From XYA12-FULL-58-9 sp001798605 (GTDB taxonomy: Bacteria > Myxococcota > XYA12-FULL-58-9): a stretch of DNA of 9,960 nt. The notes below the pieces were generated by a model. It ran no database searches, had not been told where the DNA came from, and saw nothing but the letters and a program-made list of their open reading frames with translations. The stretch is from NCBI GenBank assembly GCA_036736205.1, contig DAINMX010000239.1, forward strand, positions 1 through 9,960. The letters are read 5' to 3'. The stretch's first letter is position 1. Each line of letters starts with the position of its first letter. The position numbers were made by a program, and so were the translations under genes. Below, piece after piece: positions 1 through 6,783 of this stretch.

Positions 1-143
1 GCAGTTGGTGCGCCATTCTGGACGAAAGAAGAATTCAGCGCCTGCGCAAAATCAGCCAGTTAGGACACGAAACTCTGCGGCAAAGTGCATCGAGCGAAAT
101 TTGGAGTCTCTCATCCAAGAACATGCCGAGTTGCTTCGTGAGG

Positions 144-172
144 GTGACGGCGCTTGTTGTGTCGTGTATAGG
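144..172 (+). promoter_or_regulatory. Possible sigma70-type promoter of the first lipoprotein gene
   Basis: GTGACG (144-149) matches 4 of 6 bases of the TTGACA -35 consensus. TATAGG (167-172) matches 4 of 6 of the -10 consensus, with a 17-bp spacer. The start of transcription would fall near 179, leaving about 19 nt of leader that holds the GGAG ribosome site at 187-190. Read by eye, so moderate to low confidence. Confidence 0.3.
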
Positions 173-197
173 GTTGGTCACGATTTGGAGATTTGCC

Positions 198-1984
198 ATG
201 AAATATCTGTCCCTTTGCACCGTTGCCCTACTGCCCCTTTCTCTGCTGGTCGCGGCATGCACCAGCAACGGAACGAACAAACCACAGAAGGGTGACGACC
301 AGGTCGTCGGTGGCGATTCGCTGACCGGTGATGTTTCCGGGGATACCTTCGCTGGCGATGTTGCCGGTGACAGCGGCTCTCCGGGCGACACTTTCGGTGA
401 CTCAATGACCGGTGACTCCATGACCGGCGACTCCATGACCGGTGACTCCGTAACCGGCGATCATGACATTAATCCTGGGGACGACGTTCCACCCCAAGGT
501 CCAAACCTCCTCAACAACGGTAGCTTCGAAATCTGGAACGGCGGTCTCCCCGACTATTGGGTAGGCAACGAGAGCAATATCCAGAGCGACTACATCACCG
601 AGATCAACAGCGGTGCCTATGAAGGCATGCGCGCCTGCAAGCTAGAGAATACGAGCGACACACACAAACGCTTCACCACTCTGCCCTTCTCCGCGGTGGC
701 TGGAAGATACACTTGCACCTATTGGGTTCGGGGTCGCGGGGAGATTCGCAACGCCTATTACGACGGCGACTATTCCACCTACCGGCCAGCGAGCTACCAC
801 GCGATCGACTCGAGCACGTGGCAACCCATCCGCTATCAGTTCACCCTCGTTGACGACGTCGCCGCCATCTTTGAAATCGTTTTCTCATTACGAAACACCG
901 ATGCTGCGCTCGATCATCTGCACATCGACGACGTCCGCTGTAGCCGTGCCATCGAGGGCTGCGACACCCTCGTCTGTGAGGATTGGGAAGTATGTGACAC
1001 CAACACCTCCCAATGTCAGGCCGCCGACGGCCGCTGCAATGACGCGGGAGACTGTTATTCGTGGGAGACGTGCGACTTACCGACTCACACCTGCGAGCTC
1101 GCCCCTGGCCGATGCCTTTATACTGCCGATTGTGACGTCAACGGCACCACGCCTGTCTGCAACCAGGATACGTTCACTTGTGTCGCCGGCGACCCATGCG
1201 AGGGCGTTGTGTGCGACAGCTGGAAAGAGTGCAATCCAGACACAGCGCTGTGCGTCCTGAAAGCAGATCACTGTAACACCACAGCGGATTGCGTACTCAC
1301 CAACCCCGCCTGTGACACGACAACCCATCAATGTGAAGCCGCCACCCATGCCAGCAACATCTTGATTGGCGGTGGCTTCGAGACCTGGAGTGTCTGGAAT
1401 GTGCCGTATTATGGCAACGCGTCCCTGCCCGATGGCTGGTATGGTCTCGACACCCCCTACGACAGCGAGGTTTCACCTGGCAGCATCTTCCAATACAGCA
1501 GCAATGCCCACAGTGGCGACTTCGCCTGCCAGATTATCGATACCGACCAAGGCGAGCGCTTCACCACAGAGTCCTTCAACATACCCGCCGGCACGTACAC
1601 CTGCGCCTATTGGGTACGGGGTCACGGCAGTGTCCGCCACCGTTACTACAGCAGCGCGGGGGAGAGCATCTACTTCGACTGGACNNNNNNNNNNNNNNNN
1701 NNNNNNNNNNNNNNNNNNNNNNNNNNNNNNNNNNNNNNNNNNNNNNNNNNNNNNNNNNNNNNNNNNNNNNNNNNNNNNNNNNNNGTGTCCGCCACCGTTA
1801 CTACAGCAGCGCGGGGGAGAGCATCTACTTCGACTGGACAATTGTCGATTCAGACGAGTGGATCCGGACTACTTTCCCCATCAACGGCAGCGTCAGCGGT
1901 TTTAGACTGGCGCTCTATGCGAGCTTCACCAATGCCGACCGGGATCACATTCAATTCGACGACGTGGTCTGCACCAAGAATTGA
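198..1984 (+). CDS. Surface lipoprotein: two CBM-like modules around a Cys-rich repeat array (interrupted by an N gap)
   Basis: Probably an exported, lipid-anchored outer-surface protein; ligand unknown. I chose the ATG at 198 because GGAG (187-190) lies 7 nt upstream and the product opens with a lipoprotein signal ending LVAAC (Cys21). A longer start at 123 would bury that signal. Residues 33-96 are a Gly/Asp/Thr/Ser linker with SMTGD repeats. Residues 103-248 form a beta-sandwich module resembling CBM4_9-type carbohydrate-binding domains (NLLNNGSFEIWN, YTCTYWVRG, LHIDDVRC). Residues 255-379 hold about five units of four cysteines each. Residues 387-540 repeat the module (NILIGGGFETW, YTCAYWVRG, IQFDDVVC). 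The frame meets 100 Ns at 1685-1784. Joining the exact 55-bp overlap (1630-1684 with 1785-1839) removes 155 bp and gives one frame of 543 residues ending at the TGA at 1982-1984. Reading straight through the Ns instead gives a spurious C-terminus to 2075. The CBM assignment is by motif resemblance only. Confidence 0.85.
396..461 (+). repeat. 15-bp tandem repeat coding for SMTGD units
   Basis: Four consecutive 15-bp units (396-410, 411-425, 426-440, 441-455) plus a 6-base partial copy follow the pattern GGYGACTCMRTRACC and encode Gly-Asp-Ser-(Met/Val)-Thr. They sit in the linker between the lipid anchor and the first module. Units differ by one to three bases. Unit length is a multiple of 3, so gain or loss of copies would change linker length without breaking the frame. 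Confidence 0.85.
1630..1839 (+). repeat. Exact 55-bp direct repeat flanking the N gap (assembly overlap)
   Basis: Bases 1630-1684 and 1785-1839 are identical over all 55 positions and directly abut the N run on either side. This is what results when two contigs sharing a k-mer-length end overlap are scaffolded without being merged. Overlaying the copies restores the reading frame and completes the second module with the same length and end (DDVVC against DDVRC) as the first. I therefore read it as an artefact, not a biological repeat. Confidence 0.9.
1685..1784. other. Scaffold gap of 100 N
   Basis: Exactly 100 unknown bases, the usual arbitrary filler for a gap of unestimated size. The true gap is probably negative (an overlap of 55 bp), so no sequence need be missing. 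Confidence 0.95.
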
Positions 1985-2016
1985 AGAGCGACGACGTGGT
2001 CTGCACCAAGAATTGA
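1957..2016 (+). repeat. 28-bp direct duplication spanning the lipoprotein stop codon
   Basis: Bases 1957-1984 and 1989-2016 are identical (28 bp) and separated by the four bases AGAG. Each copy encodes the last residues DDVVCTKN in part plus a TGA stop; only the first stop is used in the restored frame. It could be a real microduplication or another assembly-end artefact, being about 120 bp from the faulty gap. Confidence 0.9.
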
Positions 2017-2044
2017 TCAGCCCGCGGGGCCGGTTGGCGGTCAG

Positions 2045-2497
2045 TTACTCAGACTTCTCGGACTCGATGATGTAACGAGTCTTGATCTCGATGTCCTCGC
2101 GTAGGGAGTGACGGACCGAACAGTATTTCTCCGCAGAAAGCGAGATCGCCCGTTGGATCTTCGCGTCCTCAAGATTCCCCCCCGACAGGTGCAGCACCAT
2201 TTCCACGCTCTTGAGCCGCTGCGGTGGCTCGATGCGGCGCTCGCCGATGATGTCCATGCGGAACTTGCTCGGCGGACAACGCATGCGCGTGAGGATCGAC
2301 ACCACATCGATGGCCATGCACCCTGCCAGACTCATCATGAGACTCTCGAGCGGCATGCAGCCCCACTCATTGGCAGAGTCAAAATCGAGGTCGTAGCCCC
2401 GTGCCGTCGTCGCTGTAAACACGCCATCCCGTTGCCACTCGAGGCTAGCGTTCATCGTCGGCGTTACTGATTCTTTGTAATCTGACAACTCGCTCAT
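2045..2497 (-). CDS. OsmC/Ohr-family thiol-dependent peroxidase-like protein
   Basis: OsmC/Ohr proteins are cytoplasmic dimers that reduce organic hydroperoxides with a pair of cysteines; some subfamilies have other or unknown roles. From the chosen start the product has 150 residues, typical of the family. The two conserved cysteines are visible: Cys60 in MSLAGCMAIDVVSIL, preceded by the PLESL segment, and Cys126 in EKYCSVRHSL. The wording AGCMAIDVV is closest to the YhfA-like OsmC branch rather than true Ohr (inference). Two upstream starts exist in frame (GTG 2518, ATG 2515), but the ATG at 2497 has a GAGGTG ribosome site 6 nt away and is preferred. It follows the LPP20-like lipoprotein gene by 23 bp on the same strand, so the two are probably co-transcribed. 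It converges with the plus-strand lipoprotein gene; I see no convincing terminator between them. Confidence 0.88.
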   Translation of the reverse strand: MSELSDYKESVTPTMNASLEWQRDGVFTATTARGYDLDFDSANEWGCMPLESLMMSLAGCMAIDVVSILTRMRCPPSKFRMDIIGERRIEPPQRLKSVEMVLHLSGGNLEDAKIQRAISLSAEKYCSVRHSLREDIEIKTRYIIESEKSE

Positions 2498-2503
2498 TTG
2501 CGA

Positions 2504-2509
2504 CACCTC
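2504..2509 (-). promoter_or_regulatory. Ribosome binding site deciding the OsmC-like start
   Basis: GAGGTG on the minus strand lies 6 nt before the ATG at 2497. The longer in-frame starts at 2518 (GTG) and 2515 (ATG) have only a distant, poor GGAA match, so this site favours the 150-residue form over 156-157 residues. Confidence 0.55.
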
Positions 2510-2520
2510 TGACATCACTG

Positions 2521-3270
2521 CTACGGCATTCCAAACACGACCTTGGCATAGAGTCCGCCGTCACAGTCGACCACTTCGGTTTCCTTCGGAACCCCGGGTG
2601 CGGGCCCGGATGCCTTGGTCTCAACACCGGCCTCCTTGATCAGCACCTCACAGGAGACAACGTATCGAGCTTCAGCCATGGCCCGATTCTTCACCGTGCT
2701 CATCGCCAACATCCTGTTCTTGAGCCCACTGACAAAGCCTACCGCGACTATGTCATCGCCTTCTTTCCAGGCGCCGCGCCGTGTCCACGCTGGACACTCG
2801 CCGACAACAGTGGAGCTTGCAACAAGCTCCTGCGGGCAAACCGGAACGTTTTGGCTCGCGAATTCGGCAGCGCTCATCCGAGCAACGCCGTAGGTTTGCT
2901 CGCCACAAAGGAATGTGTCGAAGGCCTCGGACCCTTCCAGAATGACGGCGCCAGCGTCGTTTGGTTTCCCCAGGCCCAACTTGGTGAGCTCAGCCCGAGC
3001 ATGCCGCAGCGCCATCTGTCGGGTCATTGCCGTCGTGCCGGTCACCTTCGCCTTGGCAAAGACCATTGTTTCGTTTCGACATGGAGTCATGGCCACCCAG
3101 GCCGGCTCGTCTTCGCACTCCGTGACAGACTTGGGAACCTGGGCAGACGTCTGTCCTGGGTCTCCAACTGCCTTGTTTGGATCGCCCCCCATCAACTCCT
3201 CCGGTTTTTTCGGACAACCTGCGGCGACGCATAAACAAAGCACGAGGGTCACACACAGTCTTCGGTTCAT
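2521..3270 (-). CDS. Lipoprotein with two LPP20-like units
   Basis: The function is unknown. The ATG at 3270 is preceded by GGAGG with a spacing of about 8 nt and gives a clean lipoprotein signal ending VAAGC (Cys19); an in-frame extension to 3318 lacks this logic. The mature 231-residue part has two related units. Residues about 51-98 (DEPAWV...VFAKAKVTG...RQMALRHARAEL) and about 158-210 (ECPAWTRRGAW...IVAVGFVSG...KNRAMAEARYVV) share the order Pro-Ala-Trp, a hydrophobic strand ending in Gly, then an Ala/Arg-rich helix. That order resembles the LPP20 lipoprotein family, whose members are envelope proteins of mostly unknown role. Several cysteines (52, 64, 122, 145, 159, 207, 236) could form disulfides after export. 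The family assignment is by resemblance; the lipoprotein call is firmer. It is the likely first gene of a two-gene unit with the OsmC-like gene. Confidence 0.8.
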   Translation of the reverse strand: MNRRLCVTLVLCLCVAAGCPKKPEELMGGDPNKAVGDPGQTSAQVPKSVTECEDEPAWVAMTPCRNETMVFAKAKVTGTTAMTRQMALRHARAELTKLGLGKPNDAGAVILEGSEAFDTFLCGEQTYGVARMSAAEFASQNVPVCPQELVASSTVVGECPAWTRRGAWKEGDDIVAVGFVSGLKNRMLAMSTVKNRAMAEARYVVSCEVLIKEAGVETKASGPAPGVPKETEVVDCDGGLYAKVVFGMP

Positions 3271-3291
3271 CGTTCTGTCCTCCGAGCCGGA

Positions 3292-3320
3292 ACTGTAGGC
3301 ACATCCTCGTCCGCTCACAA
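3292..3320 (-). promoter_or_regulatory. Possible promoter of the LPP20-like lipoprotein/OsmC unit
   Basis: On the minus strand TTGTGA (3320-3315) and TACAGT (3297-3292) each match 4 of 6 consensus bases and are 17 bp apart. Transcription would start near 3285, giving about 15 nt of leader that contains the GGAGG ribosome site. It lies in a 112-bp gap (3271-3382) that also carries an 11-bp direct repeat, AACGCGGCAGC, at 3327-3337 and 3342-3352. Confidence 0.35.
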
Positions 3321-3382
3321 GCGAGAAACGCGGCAGCGGTTAACGCGGCAGCCATACGTGTGAGCCCGTTAAGAACAACGCC

Positions 3383-4153
3383 CTAGCCGAGCAGATGAGT
3401 CGCGAGCCACTCGTGCACCAATACCAGGAGTTCCGTATCATCGGCTGGGATCTCTTCTGGCGGCGTCAGGTTGTTCTGTGCACACAAGGAGTCGCTACCC
3501 CACATCTCCCGCAGGTCATCGAGGCGGTAGAGAGCCAAAAATAAGAGCCCTGCCTCACTTCGACTCAGGGGAACAGCCCTCTCCTGCAGCTTCGCCATAA
3601 GCCGCATCGTTCGGTCATTGTGACGATCATACTCGCTGATGCCCTGATCCTCAGACCAGCTCGCGATGGTCCAATTGCGTGTTTGCGCGAAGCCGTGACA
3701 GTGCGACTCGCGGACGAGCACATACTTCTCAAACAGCCCGCCTTGGTCGTCGAGTCCGGCACCACGGCCCAAAGGATAAATTCGACAAGGACCGGGTCGA
3801 TTCTCGTAAACACTGCAACCTTCGGTTGTCACGAATTGACAGGCCTTCGACGAATCGTCGCGCATCAACAAGTACAGAATGGGAAAGCCGCTGCCCGGAG
3901 CATGGGAGAGGCGGGTGTACCGCCGCAACAACTCCCTGCTCGACAAAGCGGTTCCTCGCCGCAGACGCAGCACGTCGTAGGGACTGAGCACCAAGTCGAG
4001 GTCAGCACAACATGCATTGAAGCAGTCGACACCAGGATGACACCCAAAAGAAAAGGTCTCGCCGGGTTTTATGATTGGCAGGCCTTCGAGGAGTTTTTCA
4101 GCTACTGCTTCGTCCACGTCGAGGTTTTGTGCACCTTTTTTTGGTGATGGCAA
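3383..4153 (-). CDS. YkgJ-family cysteine-cluster protein (256 aa)
   Basis: YkgJ-type proteins carry a conserved cysteine cluster thought to bind zinc or an iron-sulfur centre; their reaction is not established. Seen here: Cys38, Cys44, Cys48 and Cys49 in GCHPGVDCFNACC, then Cys105, Cys113, and Cys123 in the family-typical RPGPCRIYPLG, and Cys152. The C-terminal 100 residues have no motif I recognise. The start is TTG at 4153; no ATG occurs before the cluster. The upstream gene's stop codon merges into the purine-rich site TGAGGGGG just before this TTG, with 6 bp between the genes, which points to translational coupling. Spacing and strand suggest one operon with the preceding small cysteine-cluster gene and probably the flippase-like gene. 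There is no signal peptide, so a cytoplasmic location is likely. Confidence 0.85.
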   Translation of the reverse strand: MPSPKKGAQNLDVDEAVAEKLLEGLPIIKPGETFSFGCHPGVDCFNACCADLDLVLSPYDVLRLRRGTALSSRELLRRYTRLSHAPGSGFPILYLLMRDDSSKACQFVTTEGCSVYENRPGPCRIYPLGRGAGLDDQGGLFEKYVLVRESHCHGFAQTRNWTIASWSEDQGISEYDRHNDRTMRLMAKLQERAVPLSRSEAGLLFLALYRLDDLREMWGSDSLCAQNNLTPPEEIPADDTELLVLVHEWLATHLLG

Positions 4154-4159
4154 GCCCCC

Positions 4160-4573
4160 TCAATTCAACCTTCGGTCTATTTTGATATCACTTTCGTAGC
4201 CGCATGGTCTGTGAATGAGGAGCTCTGGATTGGGTGCGCCGTAATACCAAGGATAACCTTCGCACACGTAGGGTCGACGACTGTGGGTGGTACAAAGACC
4301 ATCAGCACCGAGGGCGTCACAGACGAAAAAGCGACGGCCCTCTACACTTTCGAGACCGCTGTTTAACGCGATCGCTGACTGCCGATCGATCTCACGAAAA
4401 TGGTCGCTGATGAATTGGACGTCACTGAGCAATCTTTCTATTTGGAGTCGATGCGGGGTGTGGGGATTGCGTTGCAACACCTGCGATTCCCTACGAGCGA
4501 GCGCCACCAATTCATCCTTGCCAAAATCCAAGGAGACCGCCCGACAACAATGGCCACATCTCAAACACGGCAT
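4160..4573 (-). CDS. Small YkgJ-like CxxCxxCC cysteine-cluster protein (137 aa)
   Basis: A second, shorter protein of the zinc/iron-chelating cysteine-cluster type. The N-terminus carries CLRCGHCC (Cys3, Cys6, Cys9, Cys10). The remaining ligands are Cys85 (FVCDAL), Cys94 (GLCTTH), Cys104 in RRPYVCEGYPW, and Cys124 (RPCGYE). That is eight cysteines in the same order as its downstream neighbour: N-terminal cluster, C-x8-9-C, then RPxxC-x3-P. The two proteins are otherwise very different, so they are distant relatives rather than a recent duplication. The ATG at 4573 has only a weak upstream GGA and leaves just two residues before the first cysteine. The function is unknown; a metal centre is inferred from the cysteines. 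It lies 38 bp after the flippase-like gene and 6 bp before the 256-residue gene. Confidence 0.82.
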   Translation of the reverse strand: MPCLRCGHCCRAVSLDFGKDELVALARRESQVLQRNPHTPHRLQIERLLSDVQFISDHFREIDRQSAIALNSGLESVEGRRFFVCDALGADGLCTTHSRRPYVCEGYPWYYGAPNPELLIHRPCGYESDIKIDRRLN

Positions 4574-4611
4574 GGTGCGGTTATCCAGGATATCATTTGA
4601 GACTCCAAGCC

Positions 4612-5742
4612 CTAGGTCTCAGTAGCCTGCATCTCGACGCTGAACGCTTCAATCTCCCGATCGGAAGCCCGGTCGGGGCGAGCAACAAACACCAACCCAC
4701 CGATCAGATACCAGACCGTCTGTGCGAGGCCGTGCAACACCGAAATGGAGACTGAAGCCTCCTCTGCCACACCGACCGTTGCGAAGAAATATGCAAACGC
4801 ACCCTCCCGCATTCCCCAACCGCCGGGCACCAAGGGAATCGACGCCAGCATGAAACAGATGGGGGCCAAGACGAAATAGTGCGACCATTCGTTATGGATG
4901 CCCAAGCCTTTGCCAATCAATATCACCATGCAGACAATTCCCGCATGATTGGCCACAGACAGAAGTATCGCGGCCCCCACGACCTTGGGTGCCCCACGGT
5001 AGGCGATGACAGCTTGATCAATGCGGCTCAGCACTTGCCCGAGTGGCAATCGCACGAGGATCTGCTCGACGCGCAGCAGGCGACGCAAGCGCCTGCTGAA
5101 CATCACACAGCCGACGACGGTGGCGACGGCCACGGCACCATAGACAAAGGCAGCCGCCTGCAAAAACCTCGGATCAGTCACGTGGCGCAGCATCACCACT
5201 GCCGCCAGAATCGCCAATCCAAACAAACCGATGCCCCGATCAACAAAAACAGAGAGGAAGGCTTTGTACGGAGACTGTGAACCCCGGGCGATATAGAAGG
5301 CCTTGACCACATCACCGCCGGTCAACCCCGGAACGACGGTGTTGAAGAAGAAACCGATAAAAGACAGCCGCAGGGCCTCCAAATAGCGAATCGGCAACCC
5401 AACCGCACGCAGCAACATCCACCATCGCCAGATGCTGATCAACGAAATCGGACCAAACATGAACAACGCAACCAACAGATAGGAGAGCTCGGCTTGCTTG
5501 ATAATGGTAATCACGCCGCGCCGAACCGTCGCTCCGGCTTCGCCCCCAGTTACCACCAGCTCCGGAGACTTCTTGCCATCACCAAGAAACATGACACTGG
5601 TGCTACCCTCAGAGACAATGGTGCCCACGGAAATGCGTTTGTCGGGCCAGGTGATTTGATCGTTGAACTGAATTCTCGTCAAGACGAAGACGACGAGCGC
5701 TAAACCCAGCAACCGGACACCGATGCGCATGGTTCGTTTCAC
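4612..5742 (-). CDS. Flippase-like integral membrane protein (LPG synthase TM region family)
   Basis: This belongs to the family of the membrane half of lysylphosphatidylglycerol synthase (UPF0104/YbhN-like), thought to move lipids or lipid-linked molecules across the inner membrane. There is no cytosolic aminoacyl-transferase domain, so it should not be called a full synthase. Numbered from the GTG at 5742 (376 residues): a first membrane segment at about 8-22, a soluble stretch at about 23-80, then multiple membrane segments. Family motifs are FFNTVVPGLTGGDVVKAFY (about 132-150), VDRGIGLFGL (about 167-176) and PLVPGGWGMREGAF (about 303-316). An ATG at 5772 would add 10 residues, but GGAG (5751-5748) lies 5 nt before the GTG, and a candidate promoter overlaps the longer start. 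It appears to lead an operon with the two cysteine-cluster genes. The transported substrate cannot be read from the sequence. Confidence 0.88.
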   Translation of the reverse strand: MKRTMRIGVRLLGLALVVFVLTRIQFNDQITWPDKRISVGTIVSEGSTSVMFLGDGKKSPELVVTGGEAGATVRRGVITIIKQAELSYLLVALFMFGPISLISIWRWWMLLRAVGLPIRYLEALRLSFIGFFFNTVVPGLTGGDVVKAFYIARGSQSPYKAFLSVFVDRGIGLFGLAILAAVVMLRHVTDPRFLQAAAFVYGAVAVATVVGCVMFSRRLRRLLRVEQILVRLPLGQVLSRIDQAVIAYRGAPKVVGAAILLSVANHAGIVCMVILIGKGLGIHNEWSHYFVLAPICFMLASIPLVPGGWGMREGAFAYFFATVGVAEEASVSISVLHGLAQTVWYLIGGLVFVARPDRASDREIEAFSVEMQATET

Positions 5743-5747
5743 GACAT

Positions 5748-5751
5748 CTCC
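5748..5751 (-). promoter_or_regulatory. Ribosome binding site deciding the GTG start of the flippase-like gene
   Basis: GGAG on the minus strand is 5 nt upstream of the GTG at 5742. The ATG at 5772 has GGTGGA abutting it with no spacing, which is unfavourable. Confidence 0.5.
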
Positions 5752-5763
5752 AGGAAGTGCCCG

Positions 5764-5792
5764 GTCGTACATTCCACCGTTAGAGGTGTCAA
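5764..5792 (-). promoter_or_regulatory. Candidate promoter of the flippase/cysteine-cluster operon
   Basis: A perfect -35 hexamer TTGACA (5792-5787) is followed after 17 bp by TACGAC (5769-5764; 3 of 6 -10 matches). Predicted transcription start is near 5757, so the ATG at 5772 would not be transcribed and translation would begin at the GTG at 5742. The -10 is weak, so this is a moderate call. Confidence 0.38.
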
Positions 5793-5833
5793 GCCGGTAG
5801 AGAGATTGCTATTTGCCGTCCTGTGGGCTCTTC

Positions 5834-6775
5834 TTACTTTTTGGTTTGCGCCTTCGACACCCTTTTCCTGGTAGGGACTCGGTGCTTGCCCTCCATGATG
5901 ATGTCATCGGCAACTCCTGAGAGTTGGCGCATCAGTTGTTCGCCGTCCCGCAGGTCGGCCAATCCAACGAGAACGTAACGAGCGCCCAAGTGTTGCACCA
6001 AGACGCTGTCTGCGTGGAACGTACGCCAGGTTCCGCTCTTGCGCGCGAGAAAGACAACGCCGGCTCGATCGTTGATACCACCGACAAACTTATGATGATG
6101 CTTGGGCGGCGACATCAGACCCAACATGCGGAAACTCCAGTGCCGCGACACCAGCAAACCGGCGTCGAGCATGGTGTAATAACGCGCCACTTGTCGGGCA
6201 GTGGCACCATGGGAGATGTTGAATTTTGGATCGCGATTCGACGCCCCACCCCCCCGATAGGCCCGGCCAACCCACAGACCACCAGATTCATCGTCGTAGA
6301 AGCAATACCTCGGATCGCGCATTGTCTTTTCGATCGCCAACAATCCGACCAAGTCTGTCCCCCATGAGGCGTCGGGATTACTCGAGGCCACAATCATGTT
6401 CTGGAGACGGCGATCAAACTCATGCGTCCACTTGAGTCGCCCATCCTCGACCGCTTCGATAACCGAAAGGAGGATGGCTATCTTCGGCAGGCTCGCGGCG
6501 TAGAGCATGACGTCATCATTAATACCCGCGTAGTAGCGCTTGCCACGACGACTGAGATCGACCAAGGACACGGCAAGGATCTTTTTGTCGACGTACGTCT
6601 GCCAACCCGCAGCCTTAACGGCCGCCTCCAAGGCCTTCTGTAGACCCGGATTTTTGTTCTCAAGCCGGACGGGCGCTGTGCACTTGTCTTGGCTCTTGTC
6701 ATCGCCACTCTTCGGCGTCGCGTCGGGAGCCCCCACCAAGAGGGCGAACAGCATTGTTGCAATAATACCCGACAT
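5834..6775 (-). CDS. Exported class A beta-lactamase-like serine hydrolase
   Basis: The protein has 313 residues and an N-terminal hydrophobic segment (about 2-16, ending ALLVGAPDA) that looks like a Sec signal, though it lacks the usual basic residues. The active-site signature of serine beta-lactamase/penicillin-binding proteins is present: Ser95-x-x-Lys98 in AASLPKIAILL, a second-motif candidate Ser131-Ser-Asn133 (VASSNPDA), and Lys246-Ser-Gly-Thr249 in LARKSGTW. The order and the C-terminal strands fit a class A fold. The gap between the first two motifs is 36 residues instead of about 60, and I find no ExxLN (Glu166) in the omega-loop region. True penicillinase activity is therefore doubtful; a peptidoglycan or other ester/amide substrate is as likely. 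The C-terminus ends in a basic tail (RKRVSKAQTKK). An in-frame GTG at 6778 directly precedes the ATG at 6775. A good candidate promoter ends 8 bp before the ATG. Confidence 0.8.
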   Translation of the reverse strand: MSGIIATMLFALLVGAPDATPKSGDDKSQDKCTAPVRLENKNPGLQKALEAAVKAAGWQTYVDKKILAVSLVDLSRRGKRYYAGINDDVMLYAASLPKIAILLSVIEAVEDGRLKWTHEFDRRLQNMIVASSNPDASWGTDLVGLLAIEKTMRDPRYCFYDDESGGLWVGRAYRGGGASNRDPKFNISHGATARQVARYYTMLDAGLLVSRHWSFRMLGLMSPPKHHHKFVGGINDRAGVVFLARKSGTWRTFHADSVLVQHLGARYVLVGLADLRDGEQLMRQLSGVADDIIMEGKHRVPTRKRVSKAQTKK

Positions 6776-6783
6776 CACGACCT

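Noticed and set aside
5..295. Short plus-strand frame of 96 residues at the left edge
   Set aside because: No ribosome site and no recognisable motif; it overlaps the start of the lipoprotein gene in another frame.
2017..2044. GCCCGCGGGGC stem between the converging lipoprotein and OsmC-like genes as a terminator
   Set aside because: Only about four base pairs with a 3-nt loop and no T-run on either side; too weak to call.
123..2075. A single 650-residue plus-strand frame running through the Ns
   Set aside because: The frame after the gap yields a low-complexity, unrelated C-terminus. The collapsed frame ends at 1984 with a sequence matching the first module. The start at 123 also precedes a clear lipoprotein signal beginning at 198.
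3620..4147. Plus-strand frame of 175 residues opposite the 256-aa cysteine-cluster gene
   Set aside because: Antisense shadow; the minus-strand product has the full family cysteine pattern.
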